Assembly (NCBI RefSeq): GCF_029210385.1
Contig: NZ_JARGDQ010000004.1
Span: 62,001-126,000 of the forward strand
Reading direction: 5' to 3'
DNA: 64,000 nucleotides
Source: Desulfurivibrio dismutans
GTDB lineage: Bacteria > Desulfobacterota > Desulfobulbia > Desulfobulbales > Desulfurivibrionaceae
Shown: piece after piece, positions 8,725 to 17,198 of the stretch
Numbering within the stretch: the first letter of the stretch is position 1
Layout: the number at the start of each line of letters is the position of its first letter
Notes under the pieces: model-generated
Database searches by the model: none
What the model was told of the DNA's origin: nothing
Seen by the model: only the letters and a program-made list of their open reading frames with translations
Position numbers and translations under genes: made by a program

Positions 8725-9369
8725 TTAACCGACGGCCAACTGCAGGGCCTGCATGTCCTGCATGATGAACTGTTGGGTCAGAACTGCCAGCAGCTTGTAA
8801 AACTCGGCGGTGGAGCCCTCGATGATCTTTTCGGTGAAGGGTTCGATCCACAGGGCCGGGTGCTGCCCCAGAAAATCTCTTTGCCGTTCAAGAAATTCCG
8901 GACCTTGCGTCTGCAGATAACAGTGGCCGAGAAAAAACATGAACTCCAGCTCGGTAGCGATGAAATCCGGCGGCTGGTTGATGTCCTTGCTGGCCTTGAG
9001 TCCCACCGCCTGGTAGTGCTCCAGGGCGTTCATGGTGGTATCGCCCATGATCTTGCGCCCCTCTTCCAGGTAAATCGAACCATAGGGTGCCGCCACCAGG
9101 GTGTTGGGGCCGACAAAGAGCCGGGCGTGTTCCACCTGGAGGTCGGTGAGGTCTTGTTGCTGCTCCTTGAATTCGGCCAGCAGATCGGCGGCATATGGGG
9201 CCAGTTGGGGATAGGTGGCCTCCAGGGTGGCGGGCAGGTTTTCCAGCAGTTCACCCATTTCTTCCGCCGGGGAATAAAATAGGGCGGCAAGGGTCTGGTA
9301 GATATAGGCCCGGCGGGCCTGTTGTTCATCGACGGGTCCGGCTTTGGTGGTGGTTTCCGGGTTGCTCAT
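8725..9369 (-). CDS. TorD/DmsD-family molybdoenzyme maturation chaperone
   Basis: A 214-residue, mostly helical cytoplasmic protein. It shows the family pattern: an N-terminal RAYIYQTLAALFYSP helix, the EHARLFVGPNTLVAAPYGSI region with the conserved LF-G-x(n)-PY element, and ELEFMFFLGHCYL. Members bind the Tat signal and apoprotein of molybdoenzymes, and the obvious client is the Tat-signalled catalytic subunit at 10304-12841. It lies on the same strand but beyond a strong terminator (9464-9506), so it probably has its own promoter or relies on readthrough. Confidence 0.85.
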   Translation of the reverse strand: MSNPETTTKAGPVDEQQARRAYIYQTLAALFYSPAEEMGELLENLPATLEATYPQLAPYAADLLAEFKEQQQDLTDLQVEHARLFVGPNTLVAAPYGSIYLEEGRKIMGDTTMNALEHYQAVGLKASKDINQPPDFIATELEFMFFLGHCYLQTQGPEFLERQRDFLGQHPALWIEPFTEKIIEGSTAEFYKLLAVLTQQFIMQDMQALQLAVG

Positions 9370-9463
9370 GGTTGGCGGCTCCCAAATGGCAGTTACTCTT
9401 TTTTATCTTCGGGTCAATTTAACGCATTCGGTTGTGTTCTTAAAGTGCTTAAGGGCATGTCCT

Positions 9464-9506
9464 AAAAAAATACCGGAGTGGCTTCTTATGAAACCACTCC
9501 GGTATT
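9464..9506 (-). terminator. Rho-independent terminator of the molybdoenzyme operon
   Basis: A perfect 13-bp stem (9469-9481 with 9494-9506, arms AATACCGGAGTGG/CCACTCCGGTATT) with a 12-base loop. On the minus strand it is followed by a run of seven T. It lies about 80 bases after the stop codon of the FeS subunit gene at 9586. Confidence 0.9.
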
Positions 9507-9585
9507 GGCTGCCGCGTTGCCGCGGCAGGCTGAGGTTGAAAGGTTAGGAAAGGCTTAATTCTCTCTTAAATAAAACACCTTGAGT

Positions 9586-10287
9586 TTAGTAGCCATAGTT
9601 GCGCAGGTATATCACCTTGGGCTTGGTGCCCTGTTCCGGCATTCTCACCTTGCTGGGGTAGCGGGCGATCAACTCGTGGATCGGATCGACGGGGTCATCA
9701 AGATCGCCCAGCAGCCGTGCGCCGGCGGGACAGGCTTCGACACATCTGGGCTGCTGGCCCCGGGCCAGGCGGTGGGAACAGAAAGTACATTTTTCCACCA
9801 GGCCTTTTTTTCGGATCCCCAGATAATTTTGATTCAGCGCCGGGTTGTAGGTGGGAATGGGCGGCGCTCCCTCCATTCTGGAAGTCAGTTCCCGGCCCGA
9901 CGAGGTTCCCCCGGGCACCAGAGCCTGGTCATCCTTAAACATGGCGTGGGGCTCGTAACGGTTGAAGCTGATGGCGTCGTAAGGACAGGCCACCATGCAG
10001 GCCCGGCACCCCACGCAGCGTTTGGGGTTATGGAGAGTCAGCCCCGTATCCCGGCGTTTGTGCATGGCCCTGGTGGGACATACCCGTGTGCAGGGGGCAT
10101 TGTCGCAATGGTTGCACTGGTTAAGCTGCACCTCATAGCTAACATTGGGGAACTTGCCGGTGGTTTTGGTCTCATAATTGAGCCATTTTATGCCCTCGGT
10201 TACGTTGTTTTCGATTTTGCAGGCAATCAGGCAGGCGCCGCAGCCCATACATTTTTTCAGATCGTGGGTCATCGCATAGTTAGTCAC
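9586..10287 (-). CDS. Four-cluster ferredoxin subunit of PsrABC/PhsABC-type molybdoenzyme
   Basis: The 233-residue electron-transfer subunit carries four cysteine groups of the DmsB/PsrB/PhsB type: CMGCGACLIAC, CNHCDNAPCTRVC, CVGCRACMVAC and CTFC with a later CVEAC. It would shuttle electrons between the membrane anchor and the molybdenum subunit. The start is a GTG at 10287 with a strong GGGGAGGTGAT site upstream. It lies 16 bases after the catalytic gene, so it is translated from the same operon. No Tat signal is visible; such subunits usually travel with the catalytic partner. Confidence 0.92.
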   Translation of the reverse strand: MTNYAMTHDLKKCMGCGACLIACKIENNVTEGIKWLNYETKTTGKFPNVSYEVQLNQCNHCDNAPCTRVCPTRAMHKRRDTGLTLHNPKRCVGCRACMVACPYDAISFNRYEPHAMFKDDQALVPGGTSSGRELTSRMEGAPPIPTYNPALNQNYLGIRKKGLVEKCTFCSHRLARGQQPRCVEACPAGARLLGDLDDPVDPIHELIARYPSKVRMPEQGTKPKVIYLRNYGY

Positions 10288-10303
10288 GGTAAATCACCTC
10301 CCC

Positions 10304-12841
10304 TTATATCATTTCAATTCTAACCCGACAGAACCCGCCGTTGCGGGCGGTGGAGCCGGACAGGTGATCCCAGTCGGCATGCATCAGGGTGTTGTTGTTG
10401 CCGCCCCGTGGGGTCTTGAGAAACTCCTTGGCGGCGTGCCGACCCATGGCCCAGTGGCCCTGGCCGAAGTATTTTTGCGCCACTCCCGGCCGGACCCCTT
10501 CCCAGACTTTAAGCATACAGGTGATGGGCTGGCCGCTGGCGGAAGTGACCCGCACCTGGGATCCATCCCGCAGGTTCAGCCGCTGGGCGTCCACCGGGTT
10601 GATTTTGATGACGTCCTCCTGGTCCAGGTCGCCGGGATCCAGGCCCTTGAATTCATAATACCAAGAGCAGTTCTGTGAACGGCCTTCCCGGTTGAAGCGA
10701 GACTTGGCATCAATCAGCATCAGCGGAAATTGGCGGGGATCACCTTCGCGTCGCGGCTGGTCGTAATGGGGGATAAAGGCCTTCTCGCCCCGGGCCGAGT
10801 ACCTGCAGGCCTCCATGACCCGGTCGACACTGACCCCGTGGCGGTCGGCATGGCCCTGCAGCCCGGCCTTCAGGGTTTCGCTGTAAAATTCGAACTTGCC
10901 GGTTTCGCCGCCGAATTTGCCGCCCCAGCGCTGCTTGTAGGGATATTTGATGGAGTTCCAGACCCCCTTCTCGACAAAGTCCTGCCAGCCGTTGAGGGTG
11001 TCGCCCTGCTTTTCGCCGGTCGGGTCCCAAATATTTTTGGTATAGGACTTCAGGGCGAAAATCGCGAACTCTTCGCCGCTGGTGGGGGCAGCCCCCGTTT
11101 CCGGATCCTTGTAGGTCTTATAGTAATTCAGCAGATTGGGAAAACCCTTGTCCGCCAGTTTTTCGGCGATCATCCAGGTGATCTCGGTTTCGTCGTTTTT
11201 AACGTCAAAGATCCGCTCGTGTACCGGCTGCTGAATGGAAATATGGGTGTACATCCTGGTCTTCTGGCTGGTATAAGCCCAGCGTTCCATCATGTGCTGG
11301 GCCACCGGCAGCACCAGATCGGAGAAGTGGGACATTTCCCCGTAATGGGTGGTGATATGGGCCGAGAAGGGGATCTTGGCCATGGCCCGGTCCCAGCGAT
11401 CGGTGCCGGTGCAGGAGAAATTGAGGTTGGCGAAGTAGATCAGCGCCACCTTGATGTCGTAAGGATCTTCGGCCAGTACGGCGTCGGCCACCCGGTTGGT
11501 GTTCACCCCGCTGCCGGAGCGGCCCCGGGCCAGGTTGGGCCACTCAAGACGACCGCGCTGGTCGATTTTTTCATGTTTGGTGCCTTCTTTGGCCAGGTCA
11601 TCCTGGAAATCGGCCATGGAGTTGGGACCGTGTTTGGGGCCGCCGGGGGAGCCGCCGGTATGGCCGCCGAAGCTGTCCGGGGCGCCCACTAGACCGGACA
11701 GGGCCTGGATGGCCAGGCTGGCATAAGAACCGTTGGGCCACATGGTGGGGCCGTTCCAGACACAGACCCTCGGCGCGGCTTCCGCCATGTCCCGGGCCAC
11801 TTTGTAGATCTGTTCACGGGCTACCCCGCAGACCTGCTCGGCCCACTCCGGGGTCCGATCCTTGACCTCCAGGTTCCACCATTTCACCAGCCCGTAGGTT
11901 TCCTTTTCCTCAAAGGTGTTTTCATCCACCGGGCGACCGGCCACAAAATGGTTTTCGCCATCGGTGAAGTCCCCGACAAAGGGTTTGTACCACAGCCCTT
12001 CGGTGAGGATTACGTGGGCCATGGCCAGGGCCAGGGCGCCGTCTTCACCGGGGATCACCGGCAGCCAGTCGTCGGCCTTGGCGCCGGTGGTGGAGAGCCG
12101 GGGGTCGACGCAGGCGATCTTGCCCTTTTCCTGGATGCGTCCCAGGGCGTGAATGCTGAAAGGTACCAGGCGGTTGGAAGAGACCGGGTCGCAACCCCAG
12201 GCCAGCAGGTAGCGGGTATTAAGCAGGTCGTAGTCCCGGTAGCCCCAGTTGCGCTCGGTGAAGTAGGCCCCGACCTTTTCCGCCTCGGCACAGATGGAAC
12301 TGTGGGAGATGTTGTTGGGGGAGCCGATGATTTTGGGAAAATGATCATAAAGCAGGTGGTGCATGTGCGAGTAACGTCCCCGCATTACCCATAACTTGTG
12401 AGATTCTTTATTCTGGCGCAACTCGATGAGCTGGTCGGCGATCATGTCCGCCGCCTCGTCCCAGGAGATGGGGACAAAACGGGGATCCTCGTTGCGGCCC
12501 TTTCGGGGGTTGGTCCGTTTCATCGGGGTTTTGACCCGGTCGGGATCGTAAACCTGCTGGAGCACCAACTGCCCCCGCGGGCAGAGGTTGCCCACCCCGG
12601 TCTTGGCGTTGGGGTTGCCCCGCACCCGGATGCCGCGGCCGTTTAAGACGTAAATCTGGGCCGAGCACCAGGTGGTGCAGCCCTGACAGGAAGTACTGAC
12701 CCAGCGGCCGCCCTCCTGGGTGTCGTTGGGATAGGTGTCCAGCGCCAGAGCCTTGAGGGTGGGCAGGGAATTGCCGATGGCGGCGGCTCCGGCGGCCAGC
12801 GCCGATGCTTTTAGAACGTTTCTGCGTGTCGTCTTAATCAT
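10304..12841 (-). CDS. Molybdopterin oxidoreductase catalytic subunit, PsrA/PhsA-like (polysulfide, thiosulfate or related reductase)
   Basis: An 845-residue Tat-exported enzyme of the complex iron-sulfur molybdoenzyme family. The N-terminus has a Tat motif (TTRRNVLKAS). A 4Fe-4S site follows with Cys52, Cys55, Cys59 and Cys87 (CQGCTTWC ... NLCPRG). Cys184 in HSSICAEAEKVG sits where the molybdenum ligand is expected. The C-terminal molybdopterin dinucleotide domain starts near DQEDVIKINPVDAQRLNLRD. The ATG at 12841 has GGGAGG upstream; the longer open frame overlaps the preceding gene. Substrate cannot be assigned from sequence: polysulfide, thiosulfate, tetrathionate and arsenate enzymes are related. 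Sulfur compounds are favoured by the neighbouring rhodanese and PhnD-like sensor. Confidence 0.88.
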   Translation of the reverse strand: MIKTTRRNVLKASALAAGAAAIGNSLPTLKALALDTYPNDTQEGGRWVSTSCQGCTTWCSAQIYVLNGRGIRVRGNPNAKTGVGNLCPRGQLVLQQVYDPDRVKTPMKRTNPRKGRNEDPRFVPISWDEAADMIADQLIELRQNKESHKLWVMRGRYSHMHHLLYDHFPKIIGSPNNISHSSICAEAEKVGAYFTERNWGYRDYDLLNTRYLLAWGCDPVSSNRLVPFSIHALGRIQEKGKIACVDPRLSTTGAKADDWLPVIPGEDGALALAMAHVILTEGLWYKPFVGDFTDGENHFVAGRPVDENTFEEKETYGLVKWWNLEVKDRTPEWAEQVCGVAREQIYKVARDMAEAAPRVCVWNGPTMWPNGSYASLAIQALSGLVGAPDSFGGHTGGSPGGPKHGPNSMADFQDDLAKEGTKHEKIDQRGRLEWPNLARGRSGSGVNTNRVADAVLAEDPYDIKVALIYFANLNFSCTGTDRWDRAMAKIPFSAHITTHYGEMSHFSDLVLPVAQHMMERWAYTSQKTRMYTHISIQQPVHERIFDVKNDETEITWMIAEKLADKGFPNLLNYYKTYKDPETGAAPTSGEEFAIFALKSYTKNIWDPTGEKQGDTLNGWQDFVEKGVWNSIKYPYKQRWGGKFGGETGKFEFYSETLKAGLQGHADRHGVSVDRVMEACRYSARGEKAFIPHYDQPRREGDPRQFPLMLIDAKSRFNREGRSQNCSWYYEFKGLDPGDLDQEDVIKINPVDAQRLNLRDGSQVRVTSASGQPITCMLKVWEGVRPGVAQKYFGQGHWAMGRHAAKEFLKTPRGGNNNTLMHADWDHLSGSTARNGGFCRVRIEMI

Positions 12842-12864
12842 TGTATCTAATACCTCCCTCCAGA

Positions 12865-13734
12865 TTATGCCATCTGACCGGCGAAAAGGATTACATGCCG
12901 CAACAGGTAACCGCCCAACAGGCTGCATACCGCCGCTATCACTGTTAACTGCATGGTGCCGCGTCCCTGCATCTCTATCCATGCAATCCGGAAGGGGGCC
13001 ACCAGACCCAGCAGGACAAAGCCAACCCAGAATGTTACCGCGTAGCCGCCCAGCACCACGTTCCGCATGGCCACTTCACCACCGGGAGCCCAGGCCCAGG
13101 CCATGATCATCAGGGCGACCACGATGAGCTTGGTGCCGTTCAGGAAAAAATCGCATTTGGACCAGGTATTAATGGCCTCGTGGGAGTCTTCGGGGGCGGT
13201 GTAGCATGCCACCAGGGTAGTAATGGCGATACCGGTAGAAAAACCGGAGACGACGAAAAGTACTGGCAGGATCGAGGTGGCCCAGATCACGTTAACGGCC
13301 GCCTGCTGGAGCAGCAGGGCGGTGTAAACCGCCACCATGTTGGCCAGAGCAATCCCGCCCCAGGCCAGAAAATTCTGCAGCCCTTCGGGTTTTTTGTAGG
13401 GCTCGTTTTGCCGCGCCCACAGCAGGTAAGCGTAAACGATGCAGACGGGAGTGTAAATGCCCAGCAGAAAGACACCGATGGACATTACGGAAGAGGGATT
13501 GGGATAAACCATCAGCTTCCAGAAGGTGTAGGGCATGCCCAGGTCATAAATCAGCAGAATCAGACCCAGGATAATCGGTACAGGTGCGATGTAGGCAGCG
13601 ATGCGGGCAAAATGGCGGTACTTCTCACCCCCGTAAAGGTCTGAAAACGCCGCCACGGCAAACGCGCCAGCGGATAGTCCACCGAAAAACAGGTAGATGG
13701 CGATCCATATCGGCCAAGCAATAAAGTCTTCCAC
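12865..13734 (-). CDS. NrfD/PsrC-type integral membrane quinone-interacting subunit
   Basis: From a GTG at 13734 this is a 289-residue protein with about eight membrane helices, starting VEDFIAWPIWIAIYLFFGGL, the usual NrfD-family opening. It anchors the complex and exchanges electrons with menaquinol. AAGGAGA lies 7 bases before this GTG. A longer start (GTG at 13833) would add 33 polar residues and is less likely. It is first in the operon, 23 bases before the catalytic gene, giving the order anchor-catalytic-FeS. Confidence 0.88.
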   Translation of the reverse strand: MEDFIAWPIWIAIYLFFGGLSAGAFAVAAFSDLYGGEKYRHFARIAAYIAPVPIILGLILLIYDLGMPYTFWKLMVYPNPSSVMSIGVFLLGIYTPVCIVYAYLLWARQNEPYKKPEGLQNFLAWGGIALANMVAVYTALLLQQAAVNVIWATSILPVLFVVSGFSTGIAITTLVACYTAPEDSHEAINTWSKCDFFLNGTKLIVVALMIMAWAWAPGGEVAMRNVVLGGYAVTFWVGFVLLGLVAPFRIAWIEMQGRGTMQLTVIAAVCSLLGGYLLRHVILFAGQMA

Positions 13735-13948
13735 GGTCTTCTCTCCTTTATTGATGTTGTTGATTGTCGTCCCCGGTCTGACGTTTATTAGCCGGATAAC
13801 GCGAAATGCACGATTGCCTGTTTCTCCATTCACCTCCCTGATGTTTGAAGTTGTTTTTTACGTTGATGGCGGTTTGAGGTAAATATCCAGCCACCACCGA
13901 GTTGCCCGTTTGAGATTCCCATGACAGCCATCTTAGAATGGAAAGGCC

Positions 13949-13967
13949 AAAAAAAAAGCCGGGCTTT
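13949..13967 (-). terminator. Possible weak terminator after the response regulator gene
   Basis: On the minus strand a short stem AAAGC-CCG-GCTTT is followed by a run of T (A-run 13949-13957 on the plus strand). It lies about 140 bases after the regulator's stop codon. The stem is only 5-6 bp, so efficiency is doubtful. Confidence 0.45.
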
Positions 13968-14017
13968 ACCTGATTTTTGTGTAGGGTTTTGGCTTACTGT
14001 AGGTCTTTACCTGACAA

Positions 14018-14063
14018 AAGGTGAGAAGGTGAGAAGGTGGGAAGGGGAGAAGGGGAGAAGAGA
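14018..14063 (+). repeat. Purine-rich octamer tandem repeat
   Basis: Five successive 8-base units of pattern AAGGKGRG (AAGGTGAG twice, AAGGTGGG, AAGGGGAG twice) and a partial sixth unit. It lies in the noncoding gap between the regulator and the molybdoenzyme operon. Confidence 0.75.
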
Positions 14064-14103
14064 CCGCCGTGGCAGGTGTACGCCTGTGGCCGGATTGGTT
14101 TGA

Positions 14104-14787
14104 TCAGCTTTTAAGCAGGCCCAGATCCATGATCAGTTTGACCAGTTCGGCTTTGTTGCCCAGCCCCAGTTTGGTCATGGCCCGGCTCCGGTAAGTGGTG
14201 ACGGTTTTGTCGCTGACAAAGTAGCGCGCGGCAATCTCCCGGCTGGTGTGGCCCTGGGCTACCGCCAGCATCACCTGCTGTTCGCGCTGGCTTAATGAAT
14301 GCCAGAGTTGGGCACGGTGATCCGGTGTTTCCTGATCTTCCTGGGGGTCTGTCCGGCCGCCGTCGCCGCCGACAAACTCCAGGAGCATGGAGGGGTGTAC
14401 GTACACCTCGCCGCGCTGGACGGTGCGGATGGCGTACAGCAGGTCGGCATCCAGCCCCTTTTTCAGCACGAACCCCCGGGCGCCGGCGTTCATCGCCAGT
14501 TGCAGATAACGCTGGTTTTCATGCATGGTCAGCATGATCACCCGGCTGTCGGGGCTGACCTCCAGCAGTTGTGGCAGCAGATCGATGCCGCTGGTATCGT
14601 TTAGAGTGATATCCAGCAGGATAATGTCCGGCTGCAGTTTTTTCGCCAGTTCCAAGGCGCTTGGCGCCCGGTCGGTCTGGCCCACCACCTCCAGGTCAGC
14701 CTCGGCGTTGAGCAGCATGCCAAGGCCGGACAGCAGCAAGGGATGATCATCCACCACCAGAATGGTGGTAGGTCGCGGGTCAGTCAT
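14104..14787 (-). CDS. LuxR/NarL-family response regulator
   Basis: A 227-residue two-component regulator. The receiver domain (about 8-125) has the acidic pair in VVDDHP, the phospho-acceptor Asp59 in ILLDITL, and the Lys in FVLKKG. The C-terminal LuxR-type helix-turn-helix is clear (LSQREQQVMLAVAQGHTSRE, then FVSDKTVTTYRSRAMTKLGL). Its start overlaps the kinase gene's 3' end by 8 bases, implying translational coupling. It lies immediately upstream of the molybdoenzyme operon on the same strand, so regulation of that operon is the natural inference. Confidence 0.93.
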   Translation of the reverse strand: MTDPRPTTILVVDDHPLLLSGLGMLLNAEADLEVVGQTDRAPSALELAKKLQPDIILLDITLNDTSGIDLLPQLLEVSPDSRVIMLTMHENQRYLQLAMNAGARGFVLKKGLDADLLYAIRTVQRGEVYVHPSMLLEFVGGDGGRTDPQEDQETPDHRAQLWHSLSQREQQVMLAVAQGHTSREIAARYFVSDKTVTTYRSRAMTKLGLGNKAELVKLIMDLGLLKS

Positions 14788-16264
14788 TGGTTTGTTCCGT
14801 TGGTTGGATTGCGGTTTGACCGGGCATCAGCGGCAGGGCAAAAACCACCATGGTGCCCTGGCCCGGCTCCGAGTCGATGTGCAAGGTGCCGTTCAACAGT
14901 TGCGCTCTTTCCATCATGCCGTAGAGCCCCAGACGATCGGTGCTGGTGATGATCTCCGGGTTAAACCCCTGGCCGTCGTCTTCCACCACCCCGCGGATTT
15001 GGTTCTGCTGCCGTTCCAGCAGAACCTTGATTTCATTGGCCCGGGCATGGCGGATGGCGTTTAGAACCGCCTCCTGGACAATGCGATAAACACAGGTTTC
15101 CGTGGCGCTATCCGGGCGCTGCTGGCCGAACCCGACCATGGTCAGCTGCACCGGCAATTGGTGGCGCCGACGGGTATCGTTGACAAACACCTCCAGAGCC
15201 GGGGCCAGTCCCATGTCGTCCAGCACACTGGGGCGCAGGGTGACGGCCAGGTTGTGCAGGGCGCTCATTTCCGTGGTGATCGCCTGTTTCAACGAGACGA
15301 TACGCCGTTTGATCTCCTCCTCCTTGGCGCTGTTTTCCAGCATTTTCAACTCCACCATGATCGAGGCCAGGGTCTGCCCGGTTTGGTCATGCAACTCGCG
15401 GGCGATTCTTTTACGTTCCCCTTCCTGGCCGGCGATGACCTTCTGGAGAAAGTCCCGGCGGATCTTTTCTTTTTCCCGGCGGTTCTCTTCGGCCAGGGCC
15501 AGTTGTTTGACCATGTCGTTAAAAGCCCGGGTCAGGGCACCCACCTCATCGCTGGTACTTTTTTCCAGAGTGATGCGGTAGTCGCCTTCGTTGACCGCCC
15601 GGGTGGCGGTGAGCAGGCTGTTGATGGGGCGGGTGATCAGCCAGGTAAGGTAAACCGATAGCAGCAGGCCGACTAGCACCACCCACAAAGAGTTCCAGAC
15701 GAAGTTGTGGAGAAACTGGTTGATCTGCTGGCGGAAGGCGTTTTCCCGTACGCCGACCCGAACCCTGCCTTCATCGCCCTGCATGATGGGCGTCCCGGTT
15801 TCCCAGACCATCCCTTCGGTGGTGGGAATCAGGCGCAGGCTCATTTCCGTCGTCGGCTCACTGTGCAGGCGGTAAAACTGCAGCAGCTCCCGGGGGAAAC
15901 CGCCGCCGAAGGTGTGGGCCACGACTTGCCCGGCCCGGTCGCTGATCACCACGTAGCGTAGGTCGGGCCGGTTGCGGACGGTGTTTTTGAGGTTTTCGGT
16001 CAGCCCGTAGAGGTCGTTGATCAACAGGTAATCCGGGGCCTGGTGGGCCAGTTCCATGGCGATGGAATGGCCTTCCTTCTCCAGCAGGTCGTGCATGTTG
16101 CGCAGCAGGGTACCGTAAATCAGGTAGAGGCTGGTGACGGCAAAGAGGAAGATGATCCCCAGGACCATGCCCATGATCTTGAGCCGCAGGGGGATTCCCA
16201 GCAGCCAGTAGCTTGCCCGGTGCAACATGCGGTGCAGTATTTTGTTTTTTTGGCGGTTGGCCAT
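14780..16264 (-). CDS. NarX-type (HisKA_3) sensor histidine kinase
   Basis: From the ATG at 16264 the protein has 494 residues. Membrane helix 1 is at about 31-52, a periplasmic domain follows to about 188, helix 2 is at about 190-211, then HAMP, and a HisKA_3 domain with His292 in IARELHDQTGQTLASI. The ATPase domain has DDGQGFNPE and LGLYGMMERAQLL. It starts 1 base after the PhnD-like gene. In TtrS-type kinases a PhnD-like domain is fused to the kinase; here the two are separate adjacent genes, so the lipoprotein probably feeds this kinase. A longer open frame upstream is only a shadow of the PhnD-like gene. Confidence 0.9.
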   Translation of the reverse strand: MANRQKNKILHRMLHRASYWLLGIPLRLKIMGMVLGIIFLFAVTSLYLIYGTLLRNMHDLLEKEGHSIAMELAHQAPDYLLINDLYGLTENLKNTVRNRPDLRYVVISDRAGQVVAHTFGGGFPRELLQFYRLHSEPTTEMSLRLIPTTEGMVWETGTPIMQGDEGRVRVGVRENAFRQQINQFLHNFVWNSLWVVLVGLLLSVYLTWLITRPINSLLTATRAVNEGDYRITLEKSTSDEVGALTRAFNDMVKQLALAEENRREKEKIRRDFLQKVIAGQEGERKRIARELHDQTGQTLASIMVELKMLENSAKEEEIKRRIVSLKQAITTEMSALHNLAVTLRPSVLDDMGLAPALEVFVNDTRRRHQLPVQLTMVGFGQQRPDSATETCVYRIVQEAVLNAIRHARANEIKVLLERQQNQIRGVVEDDGQGFNPEIITSTDRLGLYGMMERAQLLNGTLHIDSEPGQGTMVVFALPLMPGQTAIQPTEQTND

Positions 16265-16265
16265 C

Positions 16266-17186
16266 TTAGTGATACATCTCCAGATCGCCGGGCACGAAAC
16301 GTTCCATGCCCAGCCCGGCCAGAATCGCTGCCCCGTCCGGATCGCGGTGCAGGTTGAGAAAGAAATCGCGCAGCAACTTTTTTTGGTCCGGGTCAAAGCC
16401 GGGGGGGACCACCACCGGGGGGATTCCGAACTCCCGGGAGATATGGAGGATGCGGAATTTGTCTTTAAGTTCAGGATTGGCCCGCAGGGCGTGGTTGAAG
16501 ACGATGCGGTCCACCGAGGCGCCGTCCACCACGCCGTCAAGCACGGCGGCAATGGAGCGATCGTGACTGTAGGTGAAAATGAACCGGCCGAAAAAGTCCT
16601 CCGCCGACATACCTCTGGCCTGGATCACCGACATGGGATAATCATACCCGGTGTTGGACATGGGATCGGTGAAGGCAAAAACCCTGCCCCGCAGGTCATC
16701 CAGCGTTTTGATGCGGGAGTTGGCGGCGGTGATGAACATCCCCTGGTAGGTGACCTTGCCTTCCACCTGGGGCACCACCAGCAGCTCCATGGTGCCTTCT
16801 TCCAGGCCGGAGATAAACGGGCCGGTGCAGACAAAGGCCACGTCCACCAGGCCCTGGGCCAGCAGTTCGTTGACCTCCTGGTAGGTGCGCCGCTGCACCA
16901 ACTGCACCGGCTTGCCCAATTGCTGTTCCATGTAAGCCTGCAGCGGCCGGTAGGAGTAGACCGTGCCCTGGGGGGAGATAATCGCCGCCACCGCCAGCTT
17001 CAAGGATTCAAAGGGCTGTTCGGCGGCAGGTTCGGGCAGATTAATAAGGTCATCCAGGTTGATTCTGGCGCTTTCCGTTTGCTGGTCCGGCTGCTCGCGG
17101 GCGCAGCCGGTAAAGCCCAGCAGCAGGGACCAGCAGACCAGCACCAGTAGTATTAACCATGGTTTTGCCAGCCGGTCACTGATCAT
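16266..17186 (-). CDS. PhnD-like periplasmic substrate-binding lipoprotein, putative sensor partner of the kinase
   Basis: A 306-residue protein with a lipoprotein signal (LLLGFTGC, lipid-modified Cys at about 27). The mature part follows the phosphate/phosphonate-binding PhnD-like fold: a LAVAAIISPQGTVYSYRPLQ opening, TYQEVNELLAQGLVDVAFVCTGPF, the segment LRGRVFAFTDPMSNTGYDYP and DGASVDRIVF. No ABC transporter genes are nearby; instead the gene is sandwiched between a rhodanese and a histidine kinase, which argues for sensing rather than uptake. Related domains in TtrS sense tetrathionate. Ligand here is unknown; an oxidised sulfur species is my inference. Confidence 0.85.
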   Translation of the reverse strand: MISDRLAKPWLILLVLVCWSLLLGFTGCAREQPDQQTESARINLDDLINLPEPAAEQPFESLKLAVAAIISPQGTVYSYRPLQAYMEQQLGKPVQLVQRRTYQEVNELLAQGLVDVAFVCTGPFISGLEEGTMELLVVPQVEGKVTYQGMFITAANSRIKTLDDLRGRVFAFTDPMSNTGYDYPMSVIQARGMSAEDFFGRFIFTYSHDRSIAAVLDGVVDGASVDRIVFNHALRANPELKDKFRILHISREFGIPPVVVPPGFDPDQKKLLRDFFLNLHRDPDGAAILAGLGMERFVPGDLEMYH

Positions 17187-17198
17187 GGTCGTTCTCCG

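Larger units (their letters stand above)
13735..14103. other. Intergenic region upstream of the molybdoenzyme operon
   Basis: This 369-bp stretch separates the response-regulator gene from the operon it may control. It holds a weak minus-strand terminator (13949-13967), a purine-rich octamer tandem repeat (14018-14063), and on the minus strand a 13-codon open frame from an ATG at 13829 preceded by GGGAGGTGA. The promoter of the operon must lie here unless there is readthrough, but I cannot identify clear -35/-10 or -24/-12 boxes. Confidence 0.6.

Noticed and set aside
13921-14103. 60-codon plus-strand frame between the NrfD-type gene and the regulator
   Set aside because: It is composed mainly of the purine tandem repeat, lacks a ribosome site and has no protein-like features.
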